A DNA stretch of 64,000 nt from Ancylobacter amanitiformis (GTDB lineage Bacteria; Pseudomonadota; Alphaproteobacteria; Rhizobiales; Xanthobacteraceae). Under the pieces are notes generated by a model. That model saw only the letters and a program-made list of their open reading frames with translations. It was not told the DNA's origin and did not search any database. Where the stretch lies: contig NZ_JAUSVR010000008.1 in assembly GCF_030814815.1 (NCBI RefSeq), forward strand, positions 1 through 64,000, written 5' to 3'. The translations under genes were made by a program, and so were the position numbers. This document shows positions 24,478 through 32,695 of the stretch, in pieces. Every line of letters begins with the position of its first letter. The first letter of the stretch is position 1.

Positions 24478-25335
24478 TCAACGTCCCTCTCGATCGAGCC
24501 GGGGATCGACCGCGTCGCGCAAGGCTTCGCCGAAAAGGGTGAAGCCCAGCGTCGCGATGGCGAGAGCCGCGCTGGCGACGATGACCGGAACCCTGGAATC
24601 CGACAGGTAGGCATAGCCGTCATAGATCAGCGTGCCCCAGCTCGCGAGCGGCGGCCGCACACCCAGGCCGATGAAGGACAGACCGGCCTCAATGGTGATG
24701 ACGACCGGAATATCGATGCTGGCGAGCACCACGAGCGGGCCGGCAATGTTCGGCAGGATATGCGACAGCGCGATACGCACGGGTGAGGCGCCGATGAGCC
24801 GCTCCGCCTCGATGAACGGGGCGTGGCGCAGGGTGAGCATCTGCGCGCGGGCAACCCGCCCGAAATGCGGCATCAGCGTCACCGCCACGATCGCCGTGAC
24901 CAGTGCGGTCGACGGGCCGAACACGGCGACCACGGCAAGCGCCAGCACGAGGCTGGGAAAGGACGAGATGATGTCGAAGACGATCAGCAGCAGGCGCTCC
25001 CCGCGCGCGTTCAGCGATGCGGCGAGCATGCCGAGCAGTGTTCCCACCACCAGCGCCGAGCCGATGGCAAACAGCGCCACCATCATCGCGACGCGCGCCC
25101 CGTAGACGAGGCGGCTGTAGAGATCGCGCCCGAGATTGTCGGTGCCGAGCCAGTGCGCCGCGGACGGGCCGGAGAAGCGGTTGAGGATATCCAGCGCATC
25201 GGGGTCGTGCGTGACGACCAGAGGCGCGAATATCGCCGACCCGACGACGAGGACGATGATGACCGTGCCTACGATACCGCCGGGACCGGACAGGATGCGG
25301 GCGAAGGTCGCCCTTGTGGCGGCAAAGGCTGTCAT
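24478..25335 (-). CDS. Oligopeptide-type ABC transporter permease (DppC type)
   Basis: A 285-residue permease with six membrane helices and an N-terminal OppC-like segment. The family motifs HWLGTDNLGRDLYSRLVYGA and the coupling loop ..EAERLIGASPVRIALSHILPN.. are clear. It forms the channel with the DppB-type permease. The start at 25335 overlaps that gene's stop (ATGA); the longer open frame upstream is antisense noise. Confidence 0.93.
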   Translation of the reverse strand: MTAFAATRATFARILSGPGGIVGTVIIVLVVGSAIFAPLVVTHDPDALDILNRFSGPSAAHWLGTDNLGRDLYSRLVYGARVAMMVALFAIGSALVVGTLLGMLAASLNARGERLLLIVFDIISSFPSLVLALAVVAVFGPSTALVTAIVAVTLMPHFGRVARAQMLTLRHAPFIEAERLIGASPVRIALSHILPNIAGPLVVLASIDIPVVITIEAGLSFIGLGVRPPLASWGTLIYDGYAYLSDSRVPVIVASAALAIATLGFTLFGEALRDAVDPRLDREGR

Positions 25336-26291
25336 CGGGATCCCTGACGGCGAATGCGCGGGTCGATGGCCGCATAGCTGAGATCGACCAGCAGGTTCGT
25401 CAGTACGAAGATGAGAACGACCACCAGCACGGTGCCCTGCAGAACGGGGAAGTTGCGCGTCGAGATCGCATCGAACATGAGCCGGCCCAGACCGGGCCGG
25501 GAGAACACGATCTCGACCAGGACCGCGCCGCCGAGCAGGCGCCCAACCCCCATGCCGAGCACCGCGAGGGTCGGAATGCAGGCGTTCTTGAGCGCGTATT
25601 TGTAGGTGATGAGACGGTTGGAAAGTCCGTAGGCTCGCGACAGCCGGATGAAGTTCTCCCCCATGGTCTCCAGCATGGAACTGCGGACCAGCCGGGCGAT
25701 GAACCCGATCCAGCCGACGCTGAGCGCGATCGTCGGCAGGATCAGGCGCTGGGCCTGATCGAGCCAGTTTCCCGCCTCGCCCGCACCCATGACCGGAAGC
25801 CAGTCCAGCCAGATCGCGAAGATGAGCAGAAGAAAGATCGCTATCACGAAGGACGGGATAGCGATGAACGCCACGCTGACGAAGGCAAGCAGATGGTCGA
25901 GCAGCGAGCCGCGATGCGTGGCGGCATAGCACCCGAGCGGCACGCCGAAGGCGACGGCCAGGCCGATGGAGGTGAAGGTGAGGATGAACGTGTAGGGCAG
26001 CACATTGGCAATGATCTGCGTGACGGGCTGCCCCGACAGCACGTCCGTTCCGAGGTTTCCGACGAACACGTTCGCCATGAAGCTGAACAGCCGGCGATAC
26101 CACGGCTGGTCCAGCCCCATCTCCTGGATGAAGCGCTGCACATATTCGGGCGTCGCCGCCGGCCCCAGCAGGGCGGTGGCGGGATCGCCGGGTACCAGCG
26201 CCGAGAGGGCGAAGAGCAGGATCATCGCACCCAGGACAATCAGGAACGTCGTCGCCAATCGACTGGCAACGTAACGGAGCGTTTCGCGCAT
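25332..26291 (-). CDS. Oligopeptide-type ABC transporter permease (DppB type)
   Basis: A 319-residue permease with six helices and the DppB pattern: first helix, a periplasmic loop of about 70 residues with GLDQPWYRRLFSFM, then ..IGLAVAFGVPLGCYAA.. and the coupling loop ..FIRLSRAYGLSNRLITYKYALKN... It lies 30 bases after the binding-protein stop. The cargo may be a peptide, but many DppBC systems carry opines, modified amino acids or glutathione-like compounds. Confidence 0.93.
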   Translation of the reverse strand: MRETLRYVASRLATTFLIVLGAMILLFALSALVPGDPATALLGPAATPEYVQRFIQEMGLDQPWYRRLFSFMANVFVGNLGTDVLSGQPVTQIIANVLPYTFILTFTSIGLAVAFGVPLGCYAATHRGSLLDHLLAFVSVAFIAIPSFVIAIFLLLIFAIWLDWLPVMGAGEAGNWLDQAQRLILPTIALSVGWIGFIARLVRSSMLETMGENFIRLSRAYGLSNRLITYKYALKNACIPTLAVLGMGVGRLLGGAVLVEIVFSRPGLGRLMFDAISTRNFPVLQGTVLVVVLIFVLTNLLVDLSYAAIDPRIRRQGSR

Positions 26292-26321
26292 GCGGCAGCA
26301 ACTCCCCTTTGGATTGCTGCG

Positions 26322-27869
26322 TCAGGCCGGGGTGAACTTGTCGAGCTGCCAGTCGATCGCCCCCGGCAGGAATGCCGGCTTGACGCTGGTGCGCCGCACG
26401 ACATAGGCGACATCGTTGGTCAGCCAGACGAACGCGGCCGACTTGTCCATTTCCTGCTGGGCCTTGATGGCGATCTCGGCGCGCTTGGCGGGGTCGAGTT
26501 CGCGGATCGCCTGCTGGGCGAGCTGGTCATATTCCGGGCTGGCGAAGCGTTGCCAGTTCCACAGGCCGATCTGGCTCGACGTGAACCATTGCATCAGGAA
26601 GCTGGGATCGAGCTTTCCGTTGAAGCGCATCAGGAACATGTCGATGTTCTTGCCGGCCTCGCCCTTTCCGGCGTCCCAGTAGGTTCCGCCCTCCTGAACA
26701 TCGACTTCGGCGCTGATGCCCACTTCCTGCAGCAGGGCGCGGGCAACCAGGGCCATGCTCTGGTAAGCCGGCTGATTGAGAATGGTGATGCGCGTCTTGA
26801 TCGAGGTCTGGCCGGCTTCAGCCAGGAGCCGGCGGGCTTCCGCGACGTTGCGCTTGTAGATCGGGGCGTCCTTCCAGTACCCAAGCACGGGCGGCATCAC
26901 CAGAGCATTGAGGCGCGGCGCCTTGCCATTGAAGCCGGCAAGCAGGATCTGGTCGACGTCGAGCGCGAGCCGCACGGCCTGGCGCACGCGCACGTCGGTG
27001 AAGGGCGCCTTCTGCATGTTGATGCCCAGCCAGATATAGGCGAGGCCGGGATAGTTCTCGACGCTGAGGCCGCTCGCGCCGCGCATCGGCTCGGCGATGG
27101 AGGGGGGCAGAACCGCGAAGTCGAGCTCACCGGAGCGCAACGCGAGTTCGGTGGTCTTCGGATCCTGGATGAAGTTGACGCGGATTTCTTCGAATGCCGG
27201 CCTGGCACCCTTATAGTCCGGGTTGCGACGCAGGACCGCGCCGCGCTGCTTCTCTACGGAAGCGACCTGATAGGCCCCCGAGCCGACCGGATGGGTGTTG
27301 TGCTCCGCCCCGCGCTCCAGAACCGCCTTCTTCGAAACGATGCAACCCGAACAGTCGCCGATCGCGATCGTCATCAGTCCGGCATTGGGAGCCGACAGCT
27401 TGATGCGGCCGGTATAGGTTCCCGTGACTTCAACCTCGGTCAGCCCCGCCCAATCGGCCTTGTAGGGCGATACCTTGCCGTCGACCGGCGCCACGGCGAA
27501 ACGCTCGAAGGAAAACTTGACGTCCTCGGCGGTCATCTCGCCGAAGCCGTCGGTGAACATCTGTCCGGGCTTGAGGGTGAACTCGATGAGCGTCGGATCG
27601 ACCTGCTTCAGTTCGGCCGCGGCATCGAGTTCGAGGCCTGATCCGTCGACCTTCAGCGCCGCCAGCCTCTGGAACACCGCTCGCACGACGTTCGCGTCAT
27701 GGGGGCCGCCGCGGAAGGCCGGGTCCAGCGCCGTGATGTCGCGGTCGATCCGGACGGTGATGGTGCTTTTGGGCTGGGCCGAGACCGAGGAGCTTGCGCC
27801 CATGGCTAGCGTGAGCGCGGCCGCCGATGCTCCGACGAACGCTCGACGCGACATGAAATGATCCATCAT
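26322..27869 (-). CDS. Oligopeptide-type ABC substrate-binding protein, Tat-like signal
   Basis: A 515-residue family 5 binding protein (DppA/OppA). The N-terminus has MSRRAFVGASAAALTLA, a twin-arginine-like leader, ending near ..SVSAQP. Body motifs are ..ALDPAFRGG.., LIEFTLKPGQMFTDGFGEMTAEDVKFSFER in part, ..HNTHPVGSGAYQV.. and a C-terminal ..AFVWLTNDVAYVVRR... It presents the substrate to the permease. Two adjacent ATGs (27869, 27866) precede the basic region; AAGGGA spacing favours the second. It is the first transporter gene of the operon; a possible operator lies about 180 bases upstream. Confidence 0.93.
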   Translation of the reverse strand: MMDHFMSRRAFVGASAAALTLAMGASSSVSAQPKSTITVRIDRDITALDPAFRGGPHDANVVRAVFQRLAALKVDGSGLELDAAAELKQVDPTLIEFTLKPGQMFTDGFGEMTAEDVKFSFERFAVAPVDGKVSPYKADWAGLTEVEVTGTYTGRIKLSAPNAGLMTIAIGDCSGCIVSKKAVLERGAEHNTHPVGSGAYQVASVEKQRGAVLRRNPDYKGARPAFEEIRVNFIQDPKTTELALRSGELDFAVLPPSIAEPMRGASGLSVENYPGLAYIWLGINMQKAPFTDVRVRQAVRLALDVDQILLAGFNGKAPRLNALVMPPVLGYWKDAPIYKRNVAEARRLLAEAGQTSIKTRITILNQPAYQSMALVARALLQEVGISAEVDVQEGGTYWDAGKGEAGKNIDMFLMRFNGKLDPSFLMQWFTSSQIGLWNWQRFASPEYDQLAQQAIRELDPAKRAEIAIKAQQEMDKSAAFVWLTNDVAYVVRRTSVKPAFLPGAIDWQLDKFTPA

Positions 27870-27964
27870 GTTCCCTTGTGTTCTCTGGAAAACGCGGGAC
27901 TTTGCCCGTTCTTTGAAAGCGATCCTTTCGCAGAAAGCCGGGGGCGTAAAGTCAGGCGCTGAAA

Positions 27965-27978
27965 TTTGTATAGACAAA
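27965..27978. promoter_or_regulatory. Small inverted repeat in the binding-protein promoter region
   Basis: TTTGT-ATAG-ACAAA is an inverted repeat with 5-bp arms, 96 bases before the minus-strand binding-protein start, within an AT-rich segment. It is a possible operator or part of the promoter; the evidence is composition and symmetry only. Confidence 0.3.
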
Positions 27979-28046
27979 AAATAGGGTGCGCCGCAAAGGC
28001 GATACAACGGTAATATCCAGGCGCCGAAAAGTGCGCTTAGTATTTT

Positions 28047-28067
28047 ATCGTTCATATTGTAAACGAT
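28047..28067. promoter_or_regulatory. Inverted repeat between XRE regulator and importer operon
   Basis: ATCGTT (28047-28052) and AACGAT (28062-28067) are perfect arms around a 9-base AT-rich spacer. It lies 60 bases after the XRE gene stop and 178 bases before the binding-protein start, a plausible position for an operator of the neighbouring regulator. Confidence 0.35.
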
Positions 28068-28126
28068 CATGTGCCGATCGAACCGGCCCGTCGCGATCTG
28101 CGACCGTGGCGGAAGCCGGGAAAGCC

Positions 28127-29032
28127 CTAGGCGAGTTCGCTGAGAATGTCCCCGAGAGTATCCGTCACCTGATTGGGCTGTACCACGGCAAGCTTGATCA
28201 GCTCATCGAACCGCCGGCTGAAAAGCCGGACATGTTCGATGCTGTTGAGCAGGAGGAAGCTGGTGCCCAGGAACAAGGCCACGCGCTGGGGCCCGAATAC
28301 CGTGAAGGGATTGGAATAGGTTTCCGTAAGAGTGTACAAATATATGCGGAGACTTGGATAAAGCTCCGAATAGAGCTGGGCGAAATGCTCAAGCTGCCGG
28401 CGGCGCACGGACTTGCTGAGACCTTCCCACTTGCCCTCTCCCTTGGCCATCATGGTGATGGCCTGGACCGACGTGCAGACTTCAAGCTCGCTCTCGGGTC
28501 GGCGCATCAGGGCGAGGCGCGTCTCCACGATATCGAGCGAACCCACGATCTTGTTGAAGGCCGAGCCCTGATATTCGAAGCGAAGGACGTCTTCGGTCTT
28601 CAGGAAATCGGGAAAGCTCTCGGGCACGGTGCGCACACGATAACCCTCCGCCTCGCGCAGCCATTCCACGAACCGCTCATCGATGGGTGAGCGCGTGTGG
28701 GCCTGAATCTGCATGACCGAGTCGATGATCTGCGTGCCGACCTCCTCATGGGTGGTCAGGCCGAGCAGCCAATCGACCGAGACGTGACAGGCGCCGGCGA
28801 GCGCGACGAGCGTGTCCGCGCGCGGCATTCGCGCGCCATCCGCCGAGAGAAGCTGTGACAGCGTCGAGCGGTCGATCGTCGTCATGCGGGCAAAGGCCGC
28901 CTGATTGAGTCCCGAGCGGTCGATCAGGGATTGCAGGCGTCGGCGAAAGGTGGCGGCAGCATCGATCGCGTTCACTTTCACACCTGTTGCATCAATCAGT
29001 TTACGGTTTTTACTATTCAAATCAAATGACAA
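28127..29032 (-). CDS. XRE-family helix-turn-helix regulator with C-terminal sensor-like domain
   Basis: A 301-residue DNA-binding protein. The XRE helix-turn-helix covers about residues 28-88 (..SGLNQAAFARMTTIDRSTLSQLLS..). The remaining 200 residues contain no motif I can name; they are predicted soluble alpha/beta (..YRVRTVPESFPDFLKTEDVLRFEYQG.., ..RIYLYTLTETYSNPFTVFGPQRVALFLG.., the latter suggesting a small-molecule-binding fold). It sits divergently from the Rieske gene and upstream of the importer operon, so it may control either or both. The start at 29032 has a weak ribosome site; a GTG at 28978 (VNAIDAAATF...) is an alternative. Confidence 0.8.
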   Translation of the reverse strand: MSFDLNSKNRKLIDATGVKVNAIDAAATFRRRLQSLIDRSGLNQAAFARMTTIDRSTLSQLLSADGARMPRADTLVALAGACHVSVDWLLGLTTHEEVGTQIIDSVMQIQAHTRSPIDERFVEWLREAEGYRVRTVPESFPDFLKTEDVLRFEYQGSAFNKIVGSLDIVETRLALMRRPESELEVCTSVQAITMMAKGEGKWEGLSKSVRRRQLEHFAQLYSELYPSLRIYLYTLTETYSNPFTVFGPQRVALFLGTSFLLLNSIEHVRLFSRRFDELIKLAVVQPNQVTDTLGDILSELA

Positions 29033-29128
29033 CCAAATACCGCCAATGTCAACAAATATAACATCCGCATCCTTGGCCTGTAATATTCCTCGGGCGTATC
29101 ACCCGATAAAACCGGGGAAATACAGGCG
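29033..29128. promoter_or_regulatory. Divergent promoter region of XRE regulator and Rieske gene
   Basis: These 96 AT-rich bases separate two divergent starts. TCGGG (29090-29094) and CCCGA (29102-29106) form an inverted repeat around 7 bases, 23 bases before the Rieske ATG. No confident -35/-10 pair could be assigned. Confidence 0.45.
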
Positions 29129-30385
29129 ATGGATGGCGATCTGTTTGAAGTAACTGGGTCCGACGCGAGTGCTCGGGAGAGGATGGCGCAACTATTGCGC
29201 GCGCGGTCCCCGCACACCTCGTTGCCGAGGCCTTTCTATACCGATCCCGAATTCTTCCGGCTGGACATGCAGGCCGTCTTTGAAGCGCGCTGGATCTTCG
29301 CCGGCCTTTCCTGCCAGATTCGCGAGCCCGGCGACTTCTTCTCCTTCGAGATCGGCGAGACCTCCGTCATCGTCTGCCGCGATCGCGAACGGCAGGTACG
29401 TGCGTTCTTCAACACATGCCGCCATCGCGGTTCGATCGTCGTCGACCAGCCGTGCGGGCACAAATCGTCTTTTGTCTGCCCCTATCATCACTGGACCTAT
29501 GATCTGGGCGGGCGGCTTGTGCGCGCGCCGAACCTCGACCCCGCCGCCGACAAGTCGCGGCTCGGCCTGCGCCCCGTCCACATTCGCGACATTGCGGGGC
29601 TGATCTATGTCTGCCTCGCGGACGCGGCGCCCGATATCGAGCCGCTCGCCGCGGTGCTGGCACCCGCGGCGGCACCGCACGCGCTGGCCAATGGCAAGGT
29701 CGTGCATTCGGTGACCCTGCATGAGCGGGGCAACTGGAAGCTCGTCATGGAAAATGCCCGCGAATGCGACCATTGCCAGGCCGGCCACCCTGAACTGATG
29801 AACACATTGTTGATTTTCGACTTCGCCGATCCCTGGAGCGATCCGTACATCGCCTCGTTCTGGCAGCGCTGCGAAGCCGCCGGCCTGCCGAGCGTCACCC
29901 GGGACGGCGCCGATTTCCGCGTCGGCCGCATGCCCTTCAAAGAGGGAAATCTCTCGATCACGATGGATGGGCAGCCGGCCGTCGCCAGGCGCCTAGGCGA
30001 CAGGCCGGAGCAGGATATCGGCTCGCTGCGCTTCACCCACTATCCCAGCATGTTCGGCCATATCCACGCCGACTACGCCATTGTCGTGCAGATGCTGCCG
30101 AAATCGGCCGAGGAGACGACCGTTACCTGCCATTGGGTCGTCCATTCCGAGGCGGTCGAAGGCGTGGACTACGATCTGGAACGGCTCGTCCAGGTCTGGC
30201 GCGAGACCAACGACCAGGACCGGCGGCTTGTCGAGCGCAATCAGCGCGGCGTCCGCTCCGTCGGCTACCGCCCCGGCCCCTATGCCGAGGCCTCCGAACA
30301 CGGCGTCTGGACCTTCGTGGAATGGTATGCCCGCACGATGCAGGAATTCGCGGCCCCGGCCGCCTGTCCCGCCGCCGCCCGATAG
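29129..30385 (+). CDS. Rieske non-haem iron oxygenase, betaine/carnitine demethylase-like
   Basis: A 418-residue oxygenase alpha subunit. The Rieske [2Fe-2S] ligands are Cys97-His99 (FNTCRHRG) and Cys117-His120 (VCPYHHW). The mononuclear iron site has His215 and His220 in RECDHCQAGHPEL, with a C-terminal Asp in RETNDQD. The order and the ending ..ERNQRGVRSVGYRPGPY.. match the GbcA/Stc2/CntA group, which oxidise N-methyl groups or the C-N bond of quaternary amines. The required flavin/ferredoxin reductase is not adjacent. The MIO-less lyase gene follows after 70 bases, suggesting joint action on a betaine-like compound. Confidence 0.88.
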   Translation: MDGDLFEVTGSDASARERMAQLLRARSPHTSLPRPFYTDPEFFRLDMQAVFEARWIFAGLSCQIREPGDFFSFEIGETSVIVCRDRERQVRAFFNTCRHRGSIVVDQPCGHKSSFVCPYHHWTYDLGGRLVRAPNLDPAADKSRLGLRPVHIRDIAGLIYVCLADAAPDIEPLAAVLAPAAAPHALANGKVVHSVTLHERGNWKLVMENARECDHCQAGHPELMNTLLIFDFADPWSDPYIASFWQRCEAAGLPSVTRDGADFRVGRMPFKEGNLSITMDGQPAVARRLGDRPEQDIGSLRFTHYPSMFGHIHADYAIVVQMLPKSAEETTVTCHWVVHSEAVEGVDYDLERLVQVWRETNDQDRRLVERNQRGVRSVGYRPGPYAEASEHGVWTFVEWYARTMQEFAAPAACPAAAR

Positions 30386-30455
30386 TGTCGCATGCCCAGC
30401 TGCTGCCCCACCTGCCGCCCCACCTGCCGCTTCGACCATTGAAAAGGAAACGCGC

Positions 30456-31994
30456 GTGAGTCTCATGCAACTGGGTTCGACGACCGTCAGTCTCGGCACC
30501 ATCCTGTCGCTTGTCGAACCGGGAAGCCAGATCGCGCTCGATCCCGCCGCTGTCGCGCGCGTGGCGGCCGCGCGTGCGGTGGTGGATCGCTATGCGGCCG
30601 GCGACGAGCCGATCTACGGGCTCAACACCGGCCTTGGCGGGAATGTCGGCTACCGGATTCCGCCGGAGGAGATCGAGGCTTTCCAGGTCAAGATGGTTCG
30701 CGGGCGCTGCATCGGCGTCGGCGAGGCGTTCCCGGAGCGGGCGGGCAGGGCGATGCTGCTGTGCCGTATCATCGGCATGGCGCAGGGTGGTTCGGGCATC
30801 ACGCCCGCGGTGCTCGACCTCATGGTCTCCATGTTCAACGCGGGCATCACCCCCGTGGTGCCGGGACGGGGCTCCATCGGCGGGGGCGATCTGGGTCTGT
30901 GTGCCCATATTGGCGCGACGCTGATCGGACTGGGCGAGGTCTACGTGCAGGGGCGCCGCCAGCCTGCCGGCGAGGCGCTTCGCGCCGCGGGCCTGGCGCC
31001 GGCGAGGCTCGGCCCCAAGGATGGGCTGGCCATCCTCAACGCGAGCGCCGTCTCGTGCGGCTATGCCTCGCTCGTGCTGGCGGAACTTTCCGACGTGCTG
31101 GTCGCGTCCATGGCGGTCGCGGCGCTCGCGGGAGAGGGCTATGGCGCCAATCCCCGGATTTTCGACGCCCGCCTCGCCGCGGCCCGTCCCGCGCGGGGAC
31201 AGGAGGCGGCGGCAGGCGCCTTCCGTGCCGCCCTCAGCGGCAGCTATCTCCATGACGCGGGCGCGGCGCGCTCGATTCAGGATGCGCTGTGCTTCCGCGT
31301 GCTGTCGCAAATATATGGCCCGGCTCTCGCGAGCTTCGAAACGGCCGTTGGCAGTGTGCGGACGGAAATCAACGCCGCCGCCGACAACCCGCTCGTCATG
31401 GCCGACGACGACCTGATTCTGTCGACGGCCAATTTCCACACGCCCGACATCGCCCTCAGCTTCGACACGATGGCGATCGTCAATACGCAGCTCGCCACCG
31501 CCTCGGCCTATCGCACCATCAAGATGATGAACGCGCAATTGTCGGGCCTGCCCAAATATCTATCCCCGCTCGGGGGGGCGTCGAACGGCTACAACTCCAT
31601 GCAGAAGACGGTATCCGCCCTGCAGGGGGAAGTGCGCCTGAAAGCCTTCCCGGCCAGCACGGATTCGATCCCCGTGTCGGAATCCGTCGAGGATCATGCG
31701 CCGCAGACGCCGCTGACCATCCGCAAGCTGGAGGAGCAGATCCTGCCGCTGCGGCTGATCTTCGCGATCGAGGCGCTTGTGGCCACGCAGGCCGTGGATC
31801 TGCGGGGCACGCCGCGTCTCGCCCCGACGACCGGCGCCCTCTACGAGGCGATCCGCGCCGAAATTCCGATGCTGGAGGACGATCGGGAAAATGGTCCTGA
31901 CGCCGACCGTGTCGACGCGATCCTGCACGACGCCCCCCTGCTGCGGACCCTGCGCGCTGGACTGGCGGACGAGACGCTGTTCTCGCTGGGCTGA
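30456..31994 (+). CDS. Ammonia-lyase (HAL/PAL) homologue lacking the MIO residues
   Basis: A 512-residue protein of the histidine/aromatic ammonia-lyase family, normal in length. Conserved are Tyr54 (IYGLNTGLGG), the Asn of LAILNASAVS, AAADNPLVM, the ANFH segment and the Glu of VEDHAPQTPL. However, the segment that forms the electrophilic MIO group, GSVGASGDLAPLAH in HAL, reads GSIGGGDLGLCAH here (139-151): the Ala-Ser-Gly is gone and one residue is missing. It should therefore not deaminate histidine. Ergothionase-like removal of trimethylamine from a histidine betaine needs no MIO and is a fair alternative. The GTG at 30456 has AAGGA 7 bases upstream; ATG 30465 is another choice. Confidence 0.85.
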   Translation: MSLMQLGSTTVSLGTILSLVEPGSQIALDPAAVARVAAARAVVDRYAAGDEPIYGLNTGLGGNVGYRIPPEEIEAFQVKMVRGRCIGVGEAFPERAGRAMLLCRIIGMAQGGSGITPAVLDLMVSMFNAGITPVVPGRGSIGGGDLGLCAHIGATLIGLGEVYVQGRRQPAGEALRAAGLAPARLGPKDGLAILNASAVSCGYASLVLAELSDVLVASMAVAALAGEGYGANPRIFDARLAAARPARGQEAAAGAFRAALSGSYLHDAGAARSIQDALCFRVLSQIYGPALASFETAVGSVRTEINAAADNPLVMADDDLILSTANFHTPDIALSFDTMAIVNTQLATASAYRTIKMMNAQLSGLPKYLSPLGGASNGYNSMQKTVSALQGEVRLKAFPASTDSIPVSESVEDHAPQTPLTIRKLEEQILPLRLIFAIEALVATQAVDLRGTPRLAPTTGALYEAIRAEIPMLEDDRENGPDADRVDAILHDAPLLRTLRAGLADETLFSLG

Positions 31995-32397
31995 CGCGAG
32001 GGGCCGGCTGTCGAGGTCACCTTCATCAAGGTCGGTGGACCGCGCGGCCGGCTGTCCCGGGTTTCAACGAGGCGCGCCGATCGGGCGCGGGCATAGTGGC
32101 GTCCCTGGCATTCCGGCCCGACCCGCGCACCTTCCTGTTCGGTAATACTCGCCTGCACGGCCGTCGGAGCCGTCTGGCTGCGTCTGGCCACCCGCTCCGC
32201 CCTGTCCCCAACCCGCTCGCCAATCATTCCGGGCGGGTTCTCGCCGACCGCGCGGGGGGCTCGTCCGGCAGGCGCTCCGATCGCGTGGCGGCATGCTTGC
32301 TCGCCCGGTCGAGAGGGGGCCGATTTGATGTTCGCCTATGGCGAGCGGGGCGATGCGTCGGCGGCGGAAGAGCCCTCTTCTGGGGCGGGACGATCTG

Positions 32398-32420
32398 TGA
32401 AAATGCTCGTAGCATTTTCA
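32398..32420. promoter_or_regulatory. Perfect 10-bp hairpin
   Basis: TGAAAATGCT (32398-32407) and AGCATTTTCA (32411-32420) are fully complementary with loop CGT. No T tract follows on either strand, so it is not a standard terminator. It lies midway in the spacer between the lyase gene and the importer operon. Confidence 0.7.
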
Positions 32421-32473
32421 TGAAGAAAGCGCTCTCCTTTCGCTGGATCCTGCATATCGGCATCGCCATGGAT

Positions 32474-32524
32474 GCCCGCTTTGCCCGCTTTGCCCGCTTT
32501 GCCCGCTTTGCCCGCCTTGCCCGC
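32474..32524. repeat. 9-bp tandem repeat, 5.7 copies
   Basis: GCCCGCTTT is repeated four times exactly, then GCCCGCCTT and a partial GCCCGC. It is in the gene-free spacer. Confidence 0.92.
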
Positions 32525-32695
32525 GTGGATGCGCGCGCGGGCAAGGCATCGCCTTCGCGCGGGCCTTGCGTGCGATGCCATCTCCCATTCCCCGCCGGTT
32601 CGAGGTGGGGCGCGCTCAGCCCGCCGCGGAAATCGCGCTTGACACATTCATAAAAATGAAAAAATCTTCACCTGTTTCATGTCAATGGAGCGGTG

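Larger units (their letters stand above)
31995..32695. other. Gene-free stretch before the polyamine-type importer
   Basis: About 700 bases with no supported gene. It holds a perfect hairpin (32398-32420), a 9-bp tandem repeat (32474-32524) and an AT-rich segment (32640-32685) that is the likely promoter of the importer operon. A 77-residue frame from 32420 to 32653 contains the repeat as Ala-Arg-Phe triplets but has no ribosome site. Confidence 0.55.

Noticed and set aside
30456-31994. Calling this gene hutH (histidine ammonia-lyase)
   Set aside because: The MIO-forming Ala-Ser-Gly is absent and no hutU, hutI or hutG is nearby.
32420-32653. 77-residue frame with Ala-Arg-Phe repeats as a gene
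   Set aside because: The start lies at the edge of a perfect hairpin, no ribosome site is visible, and the repeat is simple-sequence DNA.
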